DNA of 63,111 bases from Actinomycetes bacterium (GCA_023387755.1 JAEWHO010000038.1:1-63111); one strand, 5' to 3'; shown: positions 45,032 to 54,753, numbered from the stretch's first letter. Made by a program: numbers and translations. Notes: a model not told the origin generated them from the sequence alone.

Positions 45032-46888
45032 ATGTCTACCCCTCCTATCACCCCGCCCAACGCCTTCGTCCGGCGACTGCGAGCGCTGCTGAGCCACCAC
45101 CGCAGCGCCTTTGCAGCCGTCTGCGCGTTAGTAGGCATCATCGTGGGGCTCGCCGCCGTCGTCTTCCAATACCTCATCGGAGCGGTCTCGCGCCTGGCCA
45201 CCGGATTTACTCACTACGGCGCTACCGGTGGCGCCCCGCACCACGACTGGGGTTGGCACCCCGCCTTCGTCATCGCGGTCCCCGTCGTGACGGGCCTGCT
45301 ATGTGGAATCGCGGTCAATCGCTTCTCCCCGTTTGCCCGCGGTCATGGCGTGCCGGAAGTAATGCTTGCGGTGCGGCGAAAAGGGGCGGTTATCCCGGGC
45401 CGAGTGGCAGTCGTAAAAATCGTGGCTACCTCGCTGACTATCGGCGGTGGCGGACCGGTCGGTAAAGAAGGGCCGATTGTACAAGTGGGGTCGGCGATCG
45501 GTTCCTATCTTGGCCAAAAACTGAAACTCTCCACCCGCCAACTCACGCTGTTATGCGGTGCCGGAGCCGCTGCTGGTATTGCGGCCACCTTCAATACTCC
45601 CCTGGCCGGTGCCGTCTTCACACTCGAACTGATCGTGGTGTCTTTTACCGCTGAGACTATCGGCATGATTGTCATGGCTTCGGTCTGCGCCGCCGTGGTG
45701 GCCCACATTCTGCTCGGCGACGAGCATTTCATATCCCTTCCGCAAGTAGCCCTAGCCTCCGGGCAGGACCTGTGGTGGGTGGCGGCGCTCGCGGTTGTGG
45801 CGGGCCTGGCCGGGATTGTCTTCTCCCGCTCCATCTACCTCATGGACGACCTCATCACCCTGCTCTACCGCGGCCCAGAATGGGCGCGCCCCGCCGTCGG
45901 GGGTGTGTTCGTAGGACTGGGCCTGTATCTCGTACCGCACATCTATGGTGACACCAGTATTACGCTGCACCGCGTGATCTCTGCGGAACTTTCCCCCGCA
46001 CTCGTCACGGTTCTGCTAGTGGCGCAGATCGTTTTGGCATCCCTGGTGATTGGTATGGGTGGATCCGGGGGCGTCTTTGGGCCGACGCTATTTGTGGGCG
46101 CAGCGAGCGGTGCGCTTATGGCTAACGGGATTGCCACCTGGACTACCAGCTCCCCGGCTACGTTTGCCGTTATCGCCATGGGAGCCGCCTTTGCTGCTGC
46201 GGCGCGCGCACCCCTGACAGCCGTGCTCATCATCGTAGAGATGACCGGGCAATACGGGCTCATTCTGCCGATGATGCTGGCAGTGGGGATTGCCACCGGC
46301 GTCTCGGCTTTTCTCACTCGCCACACGATCTACACCACCAAACTAGTACGGCGCGGAGATCTCCTAGATGACCCCGTCGAACATACCCTGATCGGCCGAG
46401 TACGAGCAGTCGGGCTGATGGGCCGGGAACCCGCCGTCATTGGGCCAGAGCTCAGCCTGCATGACGCCGCCGCCGTCATCCGGGAAGCCGGGGCGCACGC
46501 GGTTCCCGTCGTTGCCGAGGATGGCACCTACCTCGGCACTCTTGGTGCGCTCGGGATTGCGCGCGCCCGGGAAGCCGGGGTCGATCAGGACAGCCCGGTG
46601 GACACACTCGATCTACCCCGCCAGTGTGTGCGCAGTGACGAATTCGCGTCGGTCGTGTTGAAAACGCTGATGGATTCCGGTAGCGAAGGAATCGCCGTCG
46701 TCGACGACGCCGATAAGCTCATCGGTTGGGTGGCGCAACGTGATCTGGTGGAACGTATCTACCGGCAGCAGCGCCGTGCCCTCGACGACGCACGCCCGCC
46801 CCAATCTCTGGGGGAACGACTCAGCCGGCAGCTCGGGCCGCTCCGCCGCCGCGACGCTCTGGAGGCGAATAATCCCGACCATCCGTAG
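45032..46888 (+). CDS. CLC-family chloride channel/transporter with CBS domains
   Basis: 618 residues: CLC membrane domain (about 20-430) and two cytosolic CBS domains (about 450-590). Selectivity motifs: GHGVPEV at 104-110 (GSGIP in the model family member), GKEGPIVQ with the gating Glu146, FNTPLAGAVFTLE, and GGSGGVFGPTLFVG. The residue that aligns with the proton glutamate of ClC-ec1 (E203) is Leu200. The CBS pair implies regulation by nucleotides. It starts 33 bases after the peptidase in the same direction. Confidence 0.92.
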   Translation: MSTPPITPPNAFVRRLRALLSHHRSAFAAVCALVGIIVGLAAVVFQYLIGAVSRLATGFTHYGATGGAPHHDWGWHPAFVIAVPVVTGLLCGIAVNRFSPFARGHGVPEVMLAVRRKGAVIPGRVAVVKIVATSLTIGGGGPVGKEGPIVQVGSAIGSYLGQKLKLSTRQLTLLCGAGAAAGIAATFNTPLAGAVFTLELIVVSFTAETIGMIVMASVCAAVVAHILLGDEHFISLPQVALASGQDLWWVAALAVVAGLAGIVFSRSIYLMDDLITLLYRGPEWARPAVGGVFVGLGLYLVPHIYGDTSITLHRVISAELSPALVTVLLVAQIVLASLVIGMGGSGGVFGPTLFVGAASGALMANGIATWTTSSPATFAVIAMGAAFAAAARAPLTAVLIIVEMTGQYGLILPMMLAVGIATGVSAFLTRHTIYTTKLVRRGDLLDDPVEHTLIGRVRAVGLMGREPAVIGPELSLHDAAAVIREAGAHAVPVVAEDGTYLGTLGALGIARAREAGVDQDSPVDTLDLPRQCVRSDEFASVVLKTLMDSGSEGIAVVDDADKLIGWVAQRDLVERIYRQQRRALDDARPPQSLGERLSRQLGPLRRRDALEANNPDHP

Positions 46889-46891
46889 GCT
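46886..46891 (+). promoter_or_regulatory. -10-like TAGGCT before the TIGR01777 pseudogene
   Basis: TAGGCT overlaps the CLC stop codon and lies exactly six bases before the ATG at 46898. It may be chance. Confidence 0.3.
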
Positions 46892-46897
46892 GACAGT

Positions 46898-47789
46898 ATG
46901 CGACTTCTTATTGCCGTGCCAGCGGTTTCTTCGGCTCAGCCTTGACTGACCTCGCGCAGGAGCGTGGTCACACGGTACGACACCTAGTGCGGCGTGAACC
47001 CAGCGGGGATCACGAATGTCAGTGGGACCCCGCTGCCGGTGCGGTCGATACTGCCGCCTTTGCGGGGTGGACGCGGTGGTGTGCCTGTCGGGAGCGGGAA
47101 TTACGGACCGGCCGTGGACGCCGGCGCGCCAACGCGAGATTATCGCCTCTCGGATTGGCACGGTGTATCTCCTTGCGCGTACGCTGGCTACCCTGCCGCA
47201 GGCGCGCCGACCGGAGGTATTCGTCAGCGGCTCAGCGATCGGTTTCTACGGGTCGCGCGGTAATGAACCCCTTACGGAGGCGAGCGGCGCCGGGAAAGGC
47301 TGGTTGCCGCAGGTATGCCGCGCCTGGGAAGCCGCTTCCGTGCCGGCACCGACCCGGAGTATCCAGCTACGCACCGGGCATCTTATGGATGATCGCGATG
47401 GTCTCCTCGGGATGCTCGCACCCTTATATCGCCGCCATTTGGGGGCGCTCCTGGGGGACGGATCGCAGTATTTTTCGTCTATTTGGATCGGCGACGCCGC
47501 CAGCGCCGTCCTGTGGGCAATTGAGCATAACCTCAGCGGACCGGTGAATCTCACCGCGCCGCACCCGGTCACCTTCCGGCAGTGGCATGAGGCGCTGCAG
47601 CGCGAACTCGGGGTCACCTCTCCCCTGGTGGCACCGCGTCCGCTGCTCGCGGCCCTCGGCGCCATGGGTGAGGAGCTGCTGCTGACCAGCCAACAGGTGT
47701 ACCCGGCCGCCCTCGAGGCTGCAGGATTCCGCTTCGCTGCCCCTACAGTAGAGGAAATCCTGCGCCGCGCTGTCCACACGCGTCACTAG
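46898..47789 (+). pseudogene. TIGR01777-family NAD(P)-dependent epimerase, two frameshifts
   Basis: Reading across three frames restores a normal SDR-type protein of about 298 residues: MRLLIA, then GASGFFGSALTDLAQERGHTV (the Rossmann glycine motif), then VDAVVCLSGAGITDRPWTPARQ, SGSAIGFYGSRGNEPLTE and a C-terminal DUF1731-like end (LLLTSQQVYPAALEAAGFRF). One G is missing at about 46916 (GCCGTGCC for GCCGGTGCC) and another in the G-run 47064-47067. As read, translation stops after 15 codons. Either the gene is decaying or both are base-call errors in G-runs. Everything else, including the 3' end, is intact. Confidence refers to the family and the frameshifts as sequenced. Confidence 0.85.
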
Positions 47790-47810
47790 AGTGAATCCGA
47801 AGAATTAGCC

Positions 47811-47845
47811 GAGGCGGGCGGTGGGAAAAACCCACCGCCCGCCTC
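47811..47845. terminator. Bidirectional terminator between TIGR01777 pseudogene and acnA
   Basis: A perfect 15-base-pair stem GAGGCGGGCGGTGGG/CCCACCGCCCGCCTC with an AAAAA loop lies between the two convergent genes. No run of T follows on either strand, so it relies on stem strength. Confidence 0.75.
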
Positions 47846-47894
47846 ATTCACGGCTACTTCCCACCAACCTGGCGGCCAGTGGAGTAGTGATTTT

Positions 47895-50678
47895 TTACTT
47901 CACCAGGGAGCGCAACACGTATTGCAGAATACCGCCGTTGCGGAAGTATTCCCGCTCTCCGGGGGTGTCGATACGCACGACGGCGTCGAACTCAACCGTG
48001 CTGCCATCGGTCTTGGTGGCGGTGACTTTCACGGTCTTCGGGGTGACGCCGTCATTGAGCGCCGTCATCCCGGCAATCGCAAAGGTCTCCGTACCGTCAA
48101 GGCCGAGGGAGTCGGCGTTCTCACCGGCCGGGAACTGCAGCGGTAGTACGCCCATCCCGATCAGGTTTGAGCGGTGAATACGCTCGTAGGATTCGGTGAT
48201 GACGGCCTTTACGCCGAGCAGCGCAGTGCCCTTCGCAGCCCAGTCACGCGAGGAGCCCGAGCCGTATTCCTTACCGCCGAGCACCACCAGCGGGATACCG
48301 GCCTCAGCATAATCCTGGGCGGCATCGAAGATGGTGTCCTGCTGCTCGGTAAGGAAGTTGTAGGTGAAGCCACCTTCCACATTGTCCAGCAGCTGGTTAC
48401 GCAGGCGGATATTGGCGAAGGTGCCGCGGATCATGACTTCGTGGTTACCGCGGCGCGAGCCGTAGGAGTTAAAGTCCTTGCGTTCCACGCCCTTGTCGGC
48501 CAGGTACTTACCGGCCGGGGAATCCGGCTTAATCGCCCCGGCCGGGGAGATATGGTCGGTGGTCACCGAATCGCCAAGTTTAGCCAGCACCCGTGCCCCG
48601 GTGATGTCCTCAACCGGGGTGAGGTCCATGCCCATACCCTCGAAGTACGGGGGTTTGCGCACGTACGTGGAGTCCTCGTCCCAAGCGAAGGTGTCACCCT
48701 GTGGGGTTTGCAAGGACTGCCAGCGCTCGTCGCCGGCGAAGACGTCCGCGTAGTCCGCCGCGAAGAGTTCGCGGGTGATCGCCGAGTCCATCACCTCTTG
48801 AACCTCGTGCTGCGAGGGCCAAATATCGCGCAAGTAGACATCGTTGCCGTCTTTATCCTGCCCCAGGGCCTCGGTCTCAAAATCGAAGTCCATGGTGCCG
48901 GCCAGCGCGTAGGCGATGACCAGCGGCGGGGAGGCCAGGTAGTTCATCTTCACGTCCGGATTGATCCGCCCTTCGAAGTTACGGTTACCGGAGAGCACCG
49001 AGACGACGGCGAGATCGTTGTCGTTAACTGCTTGCGATACCTCCGCCGGCAGCGGGCCGGAGTTACCGATACAGGTGGTGCAGCCGTAGCCGACCAGGTG
49101 GTAGCCGAGGGCTTCCAGCGCGGGCCACAGCCCGGCCTTGTCGTAGTAGTGGGTTACCACCTTGGAGCCCGGCGCCATGGAAGTCTTCACCCAGGGCTTG
49201 ACCTGTAGGCCCTTATCTACGGCATTGCGCGCCAGCAGCGCGGCGGCGAGCATCACCGACGGGTTGGAGGTGTTGGTGCAGGAGGTGATCGAAGCGATCA
49301 CGACGGCGCCGTGGTCCAGTTCAGTTTCGGTCCCATCAGCCATCGTCAGTGGGACGCGCTTATGGGCGCGTTTGGTCGCTTTCGCTACCGGCTGCGGGGC
49401 GGTCGCGGCGGCGTCGTCACTCCCGGGAGCAATCGGATCGGAAGCCGGGAAGGTCTCCTCCACAGCCTCGTCGACGGCGTCCTCTTCCGCCGGCCCAGCG
49501 TAGGTGGGCAGGGCGGCCGCGAAGGCTTCCTTCGCGTCGGTGAGTCGGATGCGGTCCTGCGGACGTTTCGGCCCGGCGATGGAGGGGACCACCGTTGACA
49601 GATCCAGTTCCAGGTACTCGGAGTACTTCGCTTCGCGGCTCGGATCGTGCCACAGGCCCTGTTCCTTGGCATAGGCCTCGATCAGACGGACCTGCTCGTC
49701 CGGTCGACCGGTGAGGCGGAAGTAGTCGAGGGTGACGTCGTCGATCGGGAAGATGGCGGCGGTGGAGCCGAATTCGGGGCTCATATTGCCGATGGTGGCG
49801 CGGTTAGCCAGCGGTACAGCACCCACACCCTCGCCGTAGAATTCCACGAATTTACCGACGACGCCGTGTTCGCGCAGCATCTCGGTAATGGTCAGCACGA
49901 CGTCGGTGGCGGTGGCGCCGGCCGGGATCTGCCCGGTCAGTTTGAAGCCGACGACGCGCGGAATGAGCATGGAGACCGGCTGGCCCAGCATGGCCGCCTC
50001 GGCCTCGATCCCGCCGACGCCCCAGCCCAGGACCCCCAGGCCGTTGACCATGGTGGTGTGGGAGTCGGTGCCCACGCAGGTGTCCGGGTAGGCGCGCATT
50101 ACGCCGTCGACCTCACGGGTCATAACCCCGCGGGCGAGGTATTCAATATTGACCTGGTGCACGATACCGGTGCCCGGGGGGACGACCTTGAAGTCATCGA
50201 AGGCCCCCTGGCCCCAGCGCAGGAACTGGTAGCGCTCCTCATTGCGGCCGTATTCCAGCTCCACGTTCTTCTCAAAGGCGTCACGGCGGCCAAAGACGTC
50301 GATCACTACGGAGTGGTCGATGACCAGTTCAGCCGGTGCCAGCGGGTTGATGCGGTCCGGGCTGCCGCCCAGATCCTGCATGGCTTCGCGCATCGTGGCC
50401 AGGTCTACCACACAGGGCACGCCGGTGAAGTCCTGCATCACCACGCGGGCCGGGGTGAACTGGATTTCCGTATCTGGCTCAGCCTGCGGATCCCACTCGG
50501 CCAGGGCACGAATATGGTCGGCGGTAACATTCGCACCATCTTCGGTGCGGAGCAGATTTTCCGCCAGAACTTTGAGGCTGTAGGGAAGCTTCTCGAGTCC
50601 TTTTACTGCATCGAGGCGGCGAATCTCATAGGAGGTGCCATCGACGTCTAAGGTGGCGCGGGAGTTAAATGAATCCAC
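47895..50678 (-). CDS. acnA: Aconitate hydratase A
   Basis: Interconverts citrate and isocitrate in the TCA cycle. 927 residues. The [4Fe-4S] ligands are Cys in ASITSCTNTSNPSV and the pair in GYGCTTCIGNSGPL. The linker DAVDEAVEETFPASDPIAPGSD is the form seen in actinobacterial aconitases. The start is a GTG preceded by AAAGGAGAGATAG. A nested inverted repeat lies 34-80 bases upstream of it. No acnR-like regulator gene is adjacent in this window. Confidence 0.96.
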   Translation of the reverse strand: MDSFNSRATLDVDGTSYEIRRLDAVKGLEKLPYSLKVLAENLLRTEDGANVTADHIRALAEWDPQAEPDTEIQFTPARVVMQDFTGVPCVVDLATMREAMQDLGGSPDRINPLAPAELVIDHSVVIDVFGRRDAFEKNVELEYGRNEERYQFLRWGQGAFDDFKVVPPGTGIVHQVNIEYLARGVMTREVDGVMRAYPDTCVGTDSHTTMVNGLGVLGWGVGGIEAEAAMLGQPVSMLIPRVVGFKLTGQIPAGATATDVVLTITEMLREHGVVGKFVEFYGEGVGAVPLANRATIGNMSPEFGSTAAIFPIDDVTLDYFRLTGRPDEQVRLIEAYAKEQGLWHDPSREAKYSEYLELDLSTVVPSIAGPKRPQDRIRLTDAKEAFAAALPTYAGPAEEDAVDEAVEETFPASDPIAPGSDDAAATAPQPVAKATKRAHKRVPLTMADGTETELDHGAVVIASITSCTNTSNPSVMLAAALLARNAVDKGLQVKPWVKTSMAPGSKVVTHYYDKAGLWPALEALGYHLVGYGCTTCIGNSGPLPAEVSQAVNDNDLAVVSVLSGNRNFEGRINPDVKMNYLASPPLVIAYALAGTMDFDFETEALGQDKDGNDVYLRDIWPSQHEVQEVMDSAITRELFAADYADVFAGDERWQSLQTPQGDTFAWDEDSTYVRKPPYFEGMGMDLTPVEDITGARVLAKLGDSVTTDHISPAGAIKPDSPAGKYLADKGVERKDFNSYGSRRGNHEVMIRGTFANIRLRNQLLDNVEGGFTYNFLTEQQDTIFDAAQDYAEAGIPLVVLGGKEYGSGSSRDWAAKGTALLGVKAVITESYERIHRSNLIGMGVLPLQFPAGENADSLGLDGTETFAIAGMTALNDGVTPKTVKVTATKTDGSTVEFDAVVRIDTPGEREYFRNGGILQYVLRSLVK

Positions 50679-50711
50679 CTATCTCTCCTTTCGTCCTTCG
50701 CCGGCGGGTAT

Positions 50712-50757
50712 CCCCTCCAGCAAAACTCTCTCGATATCAAGATACTTTGCTGAGGGG
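50712..50757. repeat. Nested inverted repeats in the acnA upstream region
   Basis: Outer arms CCCCTCCAGCAAA (50712-50724) and TTTGCTGAGGGG (50746-50757) pair over 12 positions with one bulged C. Inside them lies a near-palindrome TCTCGATATCAAGA (50729-50742). It is 34-80 bases upstream of the acnA start. It could be an operator or a leader hairpin. Confidence 0.6.
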
Positions 50758-50850
50758 TGTTTTGTCCAACCGACACTCCACTTCCATTCCTAGCACTCAG
50801 GGCGGGATTCGGGGCCTAAGTGGACCGTTAGAACCGTCTAATTCGCGGGT

Positions 50851-52080
50851 TTACCGCCGGGCTACCAACACCGTCTCCAGATGGTGGGTAGCGGGGAAGA
50901 AATCGAAAGGCTGCAGCCGGTCGACGGTGAACCCGGCATCCCATAGAGCCCGCCCATCGCGCACCATCGCGGCCGGGTCGCAACTAACGAGGACGACGAC
51001 GCTCGCTGCGCTAGCTCCTATCTCCTGCATAACGGGTATCCCCGCACCCGCCCGTGGCGGATCCAACACGATCGCGTCCGGATTGTATTGGCCGATCAGC
51101 TGACGCACGCTCGTGCCTGTGACCATCTCGGTGGTGACGATGCATTCCGCCCCGCCGGTATGCACCGCGGCTGCCAGATTTGCGTGGGCGTACGCCGTCG
51201 CCGGAGCGTCCCCCTCTGCACTGACCACACGACGCACCCCGGGCAGGTGGGCCAGCGGCAGGGTAAATAGCCCCACCCCGCTATAGAGCTCCAACACGCT
51301 AGTGGCACCCGCGACGGCGGCGCACACTGCTTCGCTGAGTAGTCGAGGCGCGTCTTTATGGGCTTGCCAGAAGCGATCGGAATCGAGCTGATACGTGAAT
51401 TCCTGCTCCCCTACCTGCACCCGTTCGGTTACTGGCACGCCCGCCCCGGTCGGCGCACACCAGATGCGCCCATCGCTCACTCCTGCGCGCACCTCAGTGC
51501 CTGGAGTCAGTCCGGCTGGCAGGGGCCAATATTTGACCTTATCCAGGGGCGGCGCGGCCAGCGGGATCTGATCGAAGCCAATCACCTCATGCCCGTGGTG
51601 ACGGCGCATTCCGGGTTTACCTCTCTCATCGAGTACCGCCCGGATTCGAGTGCGCGCACCCACTTCCCGGCTTTGCCATAGTGGCTCGCGTACCGGTTGG
51701 ACGGTCGCGGAGAATTCCTCCCCACCGATGCGGCGCAGGGTTTGATCCACGACGGCGTCCTTCCACGCCGCCTGCCCGGCGGGCGTGAGATGCCCCAGTT
51801 CCACTCCCCCGATATCTGCTTGTTCGGCCAGAGGCCAGCAGTGAGGTTGCCGCTCCGGGCTGGGCTGTAGCACTTCAGTGACATCACCGTAGGCACGTTT
51901 CGACAGCTCCTCGGTTACCCGCACCCTCACGTGTTCACCCGGAATGGCATGCCGGATGAAGATGATCTTGCCCGATGACAGCCGGCCTACACAGGTACCG
52001 CCGTGGGCAACCCCAGTAACGGCGATGACCTCCTCATAGGGTCGGTGGGCCCGGCTGCGGTTACGACGGGCCCTACGCAT
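50851..52080 (-). CDS. TRAM-domain RNA (uracil-5-)methyltransferase
   Basis: SAM-dependent methyltransferase of the TrmA/RlmD group, probably making 5-methyluridine in rRNA or tRNA. About 409 residues. An N-terminal TRAM domain (IAVTGVAHGGTCVGRL...GKIIFIRHAIPGE) is followed by a central region and a Rossmann fold with VLELYSGVGLFTLPLA. The catalytic Cys lies in VLVSCDPAAMVRD, preceded by DAIVLDPPRAGAG. The final H-x-E (HHLETVLVARR) matches the general base. The four-cysteine Fe-S set of RlmD is not obvious. The start ATG overlaps the permease stop; an ATG four codons upstream is possible. Confidence 0.9.
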   Translation of the reverse strand: MRRARRNRSRAHRPYEEVIAVTGVAHGGTCVGRLSSGKIIFIRHAIPGEHVRVRVTEELSKRAYGDVTEVLQPSPERQPHCWPLAEQADIGGVELGHLTPAGQAAWKDAVVDQTLRRIGGEEFSATVQPVREPLWQSREVGARTRIRAVLDERGKPGMRRHHGHEVIGFDQIPLAAPPLDKVKYWPLPAGLTPGTEVRAGVSDGRIWCAPTGAGVPVTERVQVGEQEFTYQLDSDRFWQAHKDAPRLLSEAVCAAVAGATSVLELYSGVGLFTLPLAHLPGVRRVVSAEGDAPATAYAHANLAAAVHTGGAECIVTTEMVTGTSVRQLIGQYNPDAIVLDPPRAGAGIPVMQEIGASAASVVVLVSCDPAAMVRDGRALWDAGFTVDRLQPFDFFPATHHLETVLVARR

Positions 52081-54013
52081 GAGTGGTGCCCTCATCCGAG
52101 TTTTCCCCCTCGTGGCCACCGACAATCGCCACCACCACATTGGGCAGCGCTCGCAGTTTCATCCGCAGGCGGCGAGCGGTGTGGTTATGCCAGATGTCCA
52201 GCCAGCGGCGGTGGGGCACATACTCCGGCAACAAAACCATGACCACGTCGTGCGGATGGCGTGCTGCCAAGCCTCGAATATAGTCCACAAGCGGCGCTGT
52301 AACCGCTTTGCCAGGTGAGGCCACCATGGTGAGGTCGTAGGGCATACGCGCCTCCGCCCAGGCACGCTGTAGTGCGTGGGCTCGGTCCTCATTGAGGCTC
52401 ACATGTACCGCGGTGAGAGTGAAGGGCCGCAGCGCGTAGGCGTATCCGAGGGCACGCAGGGTGGGTTTGTTAATGGTCGCTAGTGGGATAACGGCGTGTA
52501 CCCGCCCCACTGCCCGGTATGAGGCTGCCGGATCGTCGGTGAACAATTCCCGGGCCACCTTTCTGTAGTGGGTTTGGAGTAGAGACATTCCACCTGCTAG
52601 GACAAGAACCACGATAGGTGCAGCCCAGGTTTTGCGGTCATTGGCGGTACTCAGCGCGGCGAAAAATAAGACGGCCGTTACTATCATGCCGATCGCGGCC
52701 GCAATGCGCCGCCTCCGATAAGTATGCCGCCACTGCGCGGTGGTGCTGTCCGCCCGGCGTCGCCCCAACTCGATGATGAGGGCGATTTGGGTGACGATCG
52801 CGGTGAGAAGTACGACCACGACATAGAGGGCCACCAGGTTGTCGACGTCGGCCTGGTTCAGGATGACGGCCACCATCGCTCCCACTGCCAGGGCGAACAC
52901 CGCGTGGGTGAAGGCTTGCCGGTCTGCCCGCATGTAAAACTGCCGGGGCAACACGCCATCGCGGGCCAGCCCGGATCCAAGGATAGGCAGGGCTCGAAAT
53001 GCCGTGCCCGCAGTGGCAATGAGGACGCTGATCAGGGCAATTATGACAGCCTCGTGGAGGACTGGAATCGAGGTGAAGATAGCCTGCGATATCTGCGCCA
53101 ATACCGGAGCTTGGACGTAATTGCTGAGAGGATGGCCGTCCCGTAGGAGCTGGCTGGCTGGATCGACAGCCACCACGACATGGGCAGCTCGCGCCAGGGA
53201 CACGACCGCCAATAGGGCAAGGCAGACGCCGACCGCCAAAATAAGTAGCACCGTGAGCGCATTACGTTCGCGTGGCCGCCGGTGTGCACGCACCACCGTA
53301 ATCGGGGTCGATACCCCCGTGAGGACCGCCGCCCCGAGGGCCACGGATTGCACGATGGCGATGACACCGGTCCCACTGGCCAGACCAGATCGTAAATCCT
53401 GGGAAACCACGAGGGTAAGGTCAGCTGATGGGGCGGGTGGTAAACCCCCAGAAAAGTAACGGATTGCGGCCACTGCAATGAGTAATGTGATGGCGGCCCA
53501 CCCTGCGCCGACGATAACGGCGCGCCCCCGGCTAGCGGCCCGCCGAGGCCGGAGACTACTGAGCGCCACGAACGCAATAATCGCGATGCTCACGGCTACG
53601 GTGTGATCAGCCAGGCTGGAAAGAAGGGTTGCCAGGTAGGTGGCCGCGCCAGCACTTGCCAGGGCTGCCAGTAGCGCGAATCCTGACACAAGGGCAGCCG
53701 CGCTCACGGTGGCTGCGGCGGGCCAGGCGCGTCTGACCAGCCCGTAGTCCCCGCCAGTCGGCGACACCTCAGATACCAACCAATACGTCAGCGCCATCAT
53801 GGCTACGACCACATAAACCAGGAGGCTCACCACCGGTGCGATCCCGAGGGCTGCTGTGCCCGCCACGGAGAGCGCTACCATAACTTGGTCAGGGGCATAA
53901 GCTGGCGTTGACAGTGGGCCCACCCCGAATTCGACTAGGCTGCGTCGCTTGCTGAGCAACGCCTGGCGCAGTCGCGGCGTAGATTGGTACCAAAAGTTCC
54001 CGGGCACCTTCAC
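52073..54013 (-). CDS. APC-superfamily permease of the KimA/KUP type, divergent ion site
   Basis: 646 residues: about 12 transmembrane helices and a 150-residue cytosolic C-terminal domain. The fold matches KimA-like K+ permeases, clearest in AFRALPILGSGLARDGVLPRQF, MRADRQAFTHAVFALAVGA and DVDNLVALYVVV. Residues that bind K+ in Bacillus KimA align by eye with Gly32 (for D36), Ser110-Gly111 (for D117-Y118) and Ser235 (for E233), while Tyr39 (Y43) is kept. Transport of another solute, or a regulatory role, is possible. It is divergent from two RCK genes. GTG start without a good ribosome-binding site. Confidence 0.8.
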   Translation of the reverse strand: MKVPGNFWYQSTPRLRQALLSKRRSLVEFGVGPLSTPAYAPDQVMVALSVAGTAALGIAPVVSLLVYVVVAMMALTYWLVSEVSPTGGDYGLVRRAWPAAATVSAAALVSGFALLAALASAGAATYLATLLSSLADHTVAVSIAIIAFVALSSLRPRRAASRGRAVIVGAGWAAITLLIAVAAIRYFSGGLPPAPSADLTLVVSQDLRSGLASGTGVIAIVQSVALGAAVLTGVSTPITVVRAHRRPRERNALTVLLILAVGVCLALLAVVSLARAAHVVVAVDPASQLLRDGHPLSNYVQAPVLAQISQAIFTSIPVLHEAVIIALISVLIATAGTAFRALPILGSGLARDGVLPRQFYMRADRQAFTHAVFALAVGAMVAVILNQADVDNLVALYVVVVLLTAIVTQIALIIELGRRRADSTTAQWRHTYRRRRIAAAIGMIVTAVLFFAALSTANDRKTWAAPIVVLVLAGGMSLLQTHYRKVARELFTDDPAASYRAVGRVHAVIPLATINKPTLRALGYAYALRPFTLTAVHVSLNEDRAHALQRAWAEARMPYDLTMVASPGKAVTAPLVDYIRGLAARHPHDVVMVLLPEYVPHRRWLDIWHNHTARRLRMKLRALPNVVVAIVGGHEGENSDEGTTHA

Positions 54014-54087
54014 ATGCTAGGCCGCCCAGGGGGCTGATGGGCAAATGAAACGTATCCCCAAAAGAGAAGCAGAGAGAGTGAGGTCCC

Positions 54088-54753
54088 GTGCACTGTGTGA
54101 TTATGGGCTGTGGCCGCGTTGGGGCTATGCTCGCCTCCCAGTTGGATGAGGCTGGGCATTCGGTGGCGGTTATCGACAGCAACGCGGATGCCTTCCGGCG
54201 CTTGGACGCGGAGTTTTCCGGACGGCGGGTCACTGGCCCAGGCTTTGACCGTGACGCCCTGCTCCAAGCCGGGATTGAAGATGCCTACGCCTTTGCCGCA
54301 GTCTCTTCCGGTGACAACTCCAATATCATTGCCGCCCGGGTGGCGCGCGAAGTGTTCGGGGTGAAACAGGTGGTCGCCCGTATCTATGACCCTCATCGCG
54401 CGGAGGTGTTCCAACGCCTTGGGATCACCACTGTCGCTACCGTGCGGTGGACTGCCGACCAGGTACTGCGCCGGATGCTACCGTCCGGGTCAACTACGGA
54501 TTACGTTGATACCTCGGGGCGAATCGCAATGGCCGCCGTCGACGCCCCTGATATGTGGGTGGGCCAGCCCCTGGAACGGATGGTGAACGAACGGGAGGTG
54601 CGTGTTGCCTTCCTTACCCGGCTGGGCAAAGCGATGATGCCCACCGAGGATACGGTGATTCAAGAGGGAGATATCGTCCATTTCATTGCCCCGGTTGATG
54701 ATGTGCCAGTTGTGGAGCGGAGCCTGCAACACGGCCCGGAAGGAGACGAGTAG
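54088..54753 (+). CDS. RCK (TrkA-type) protein, first of pair
   Basis: 221 residues. An N-terminal Rossmann domain begins CVIMGCGRVGAMLASQLDEAGHSVAVID (G-x-G-x2-G and a terminal Asp, favouring NAD(H)), followed by a C-terminal TrkA_C region (IALEGDIVHF-like VIQEGDIVHFIAPVDD). RCK proteins gate potassium channels or transporters in response to nucleotides. The GTG start has GAGTGAGG upstream. It corresponds in position to CeoB of mycobacteria. No trkH or trkG membrane subunit is in the window. Confidence 0.9.
   Translation: MHCVIMGCGRVGAMLASQLDEAGHSVAVIDSNADAFRRLDAEFSGRRVTGPGFDRDALLQAGIEDAYAFAAVSSGDNSNIIAARVAREVFGVKQVVARIYDPHRAEVFQRLGITTVATVRWTADQVLRRMLPSGSTTDYVDTSGRIAMAAVDAPDMWVGQPLERMVNEREVRVAFLTRLGKAMMPTEDTVIQEGDIVHFIAPVDDVPVVERSLQHGPEGDE

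Noticed and set aside
48174..50651. Two plus-strand frames of 344 and 334 codons opposite acnA
   Set aside because: Fully antisense to acnA, with no recognisable domain; reverse-frame artefacts.
54014..54087. c-di-AMP (ydaO-type) riboswitch upstream of the KimA-like permease
   Set aside because: The 74-base gap is too short and shows none of the conserved riboswitch blocks.
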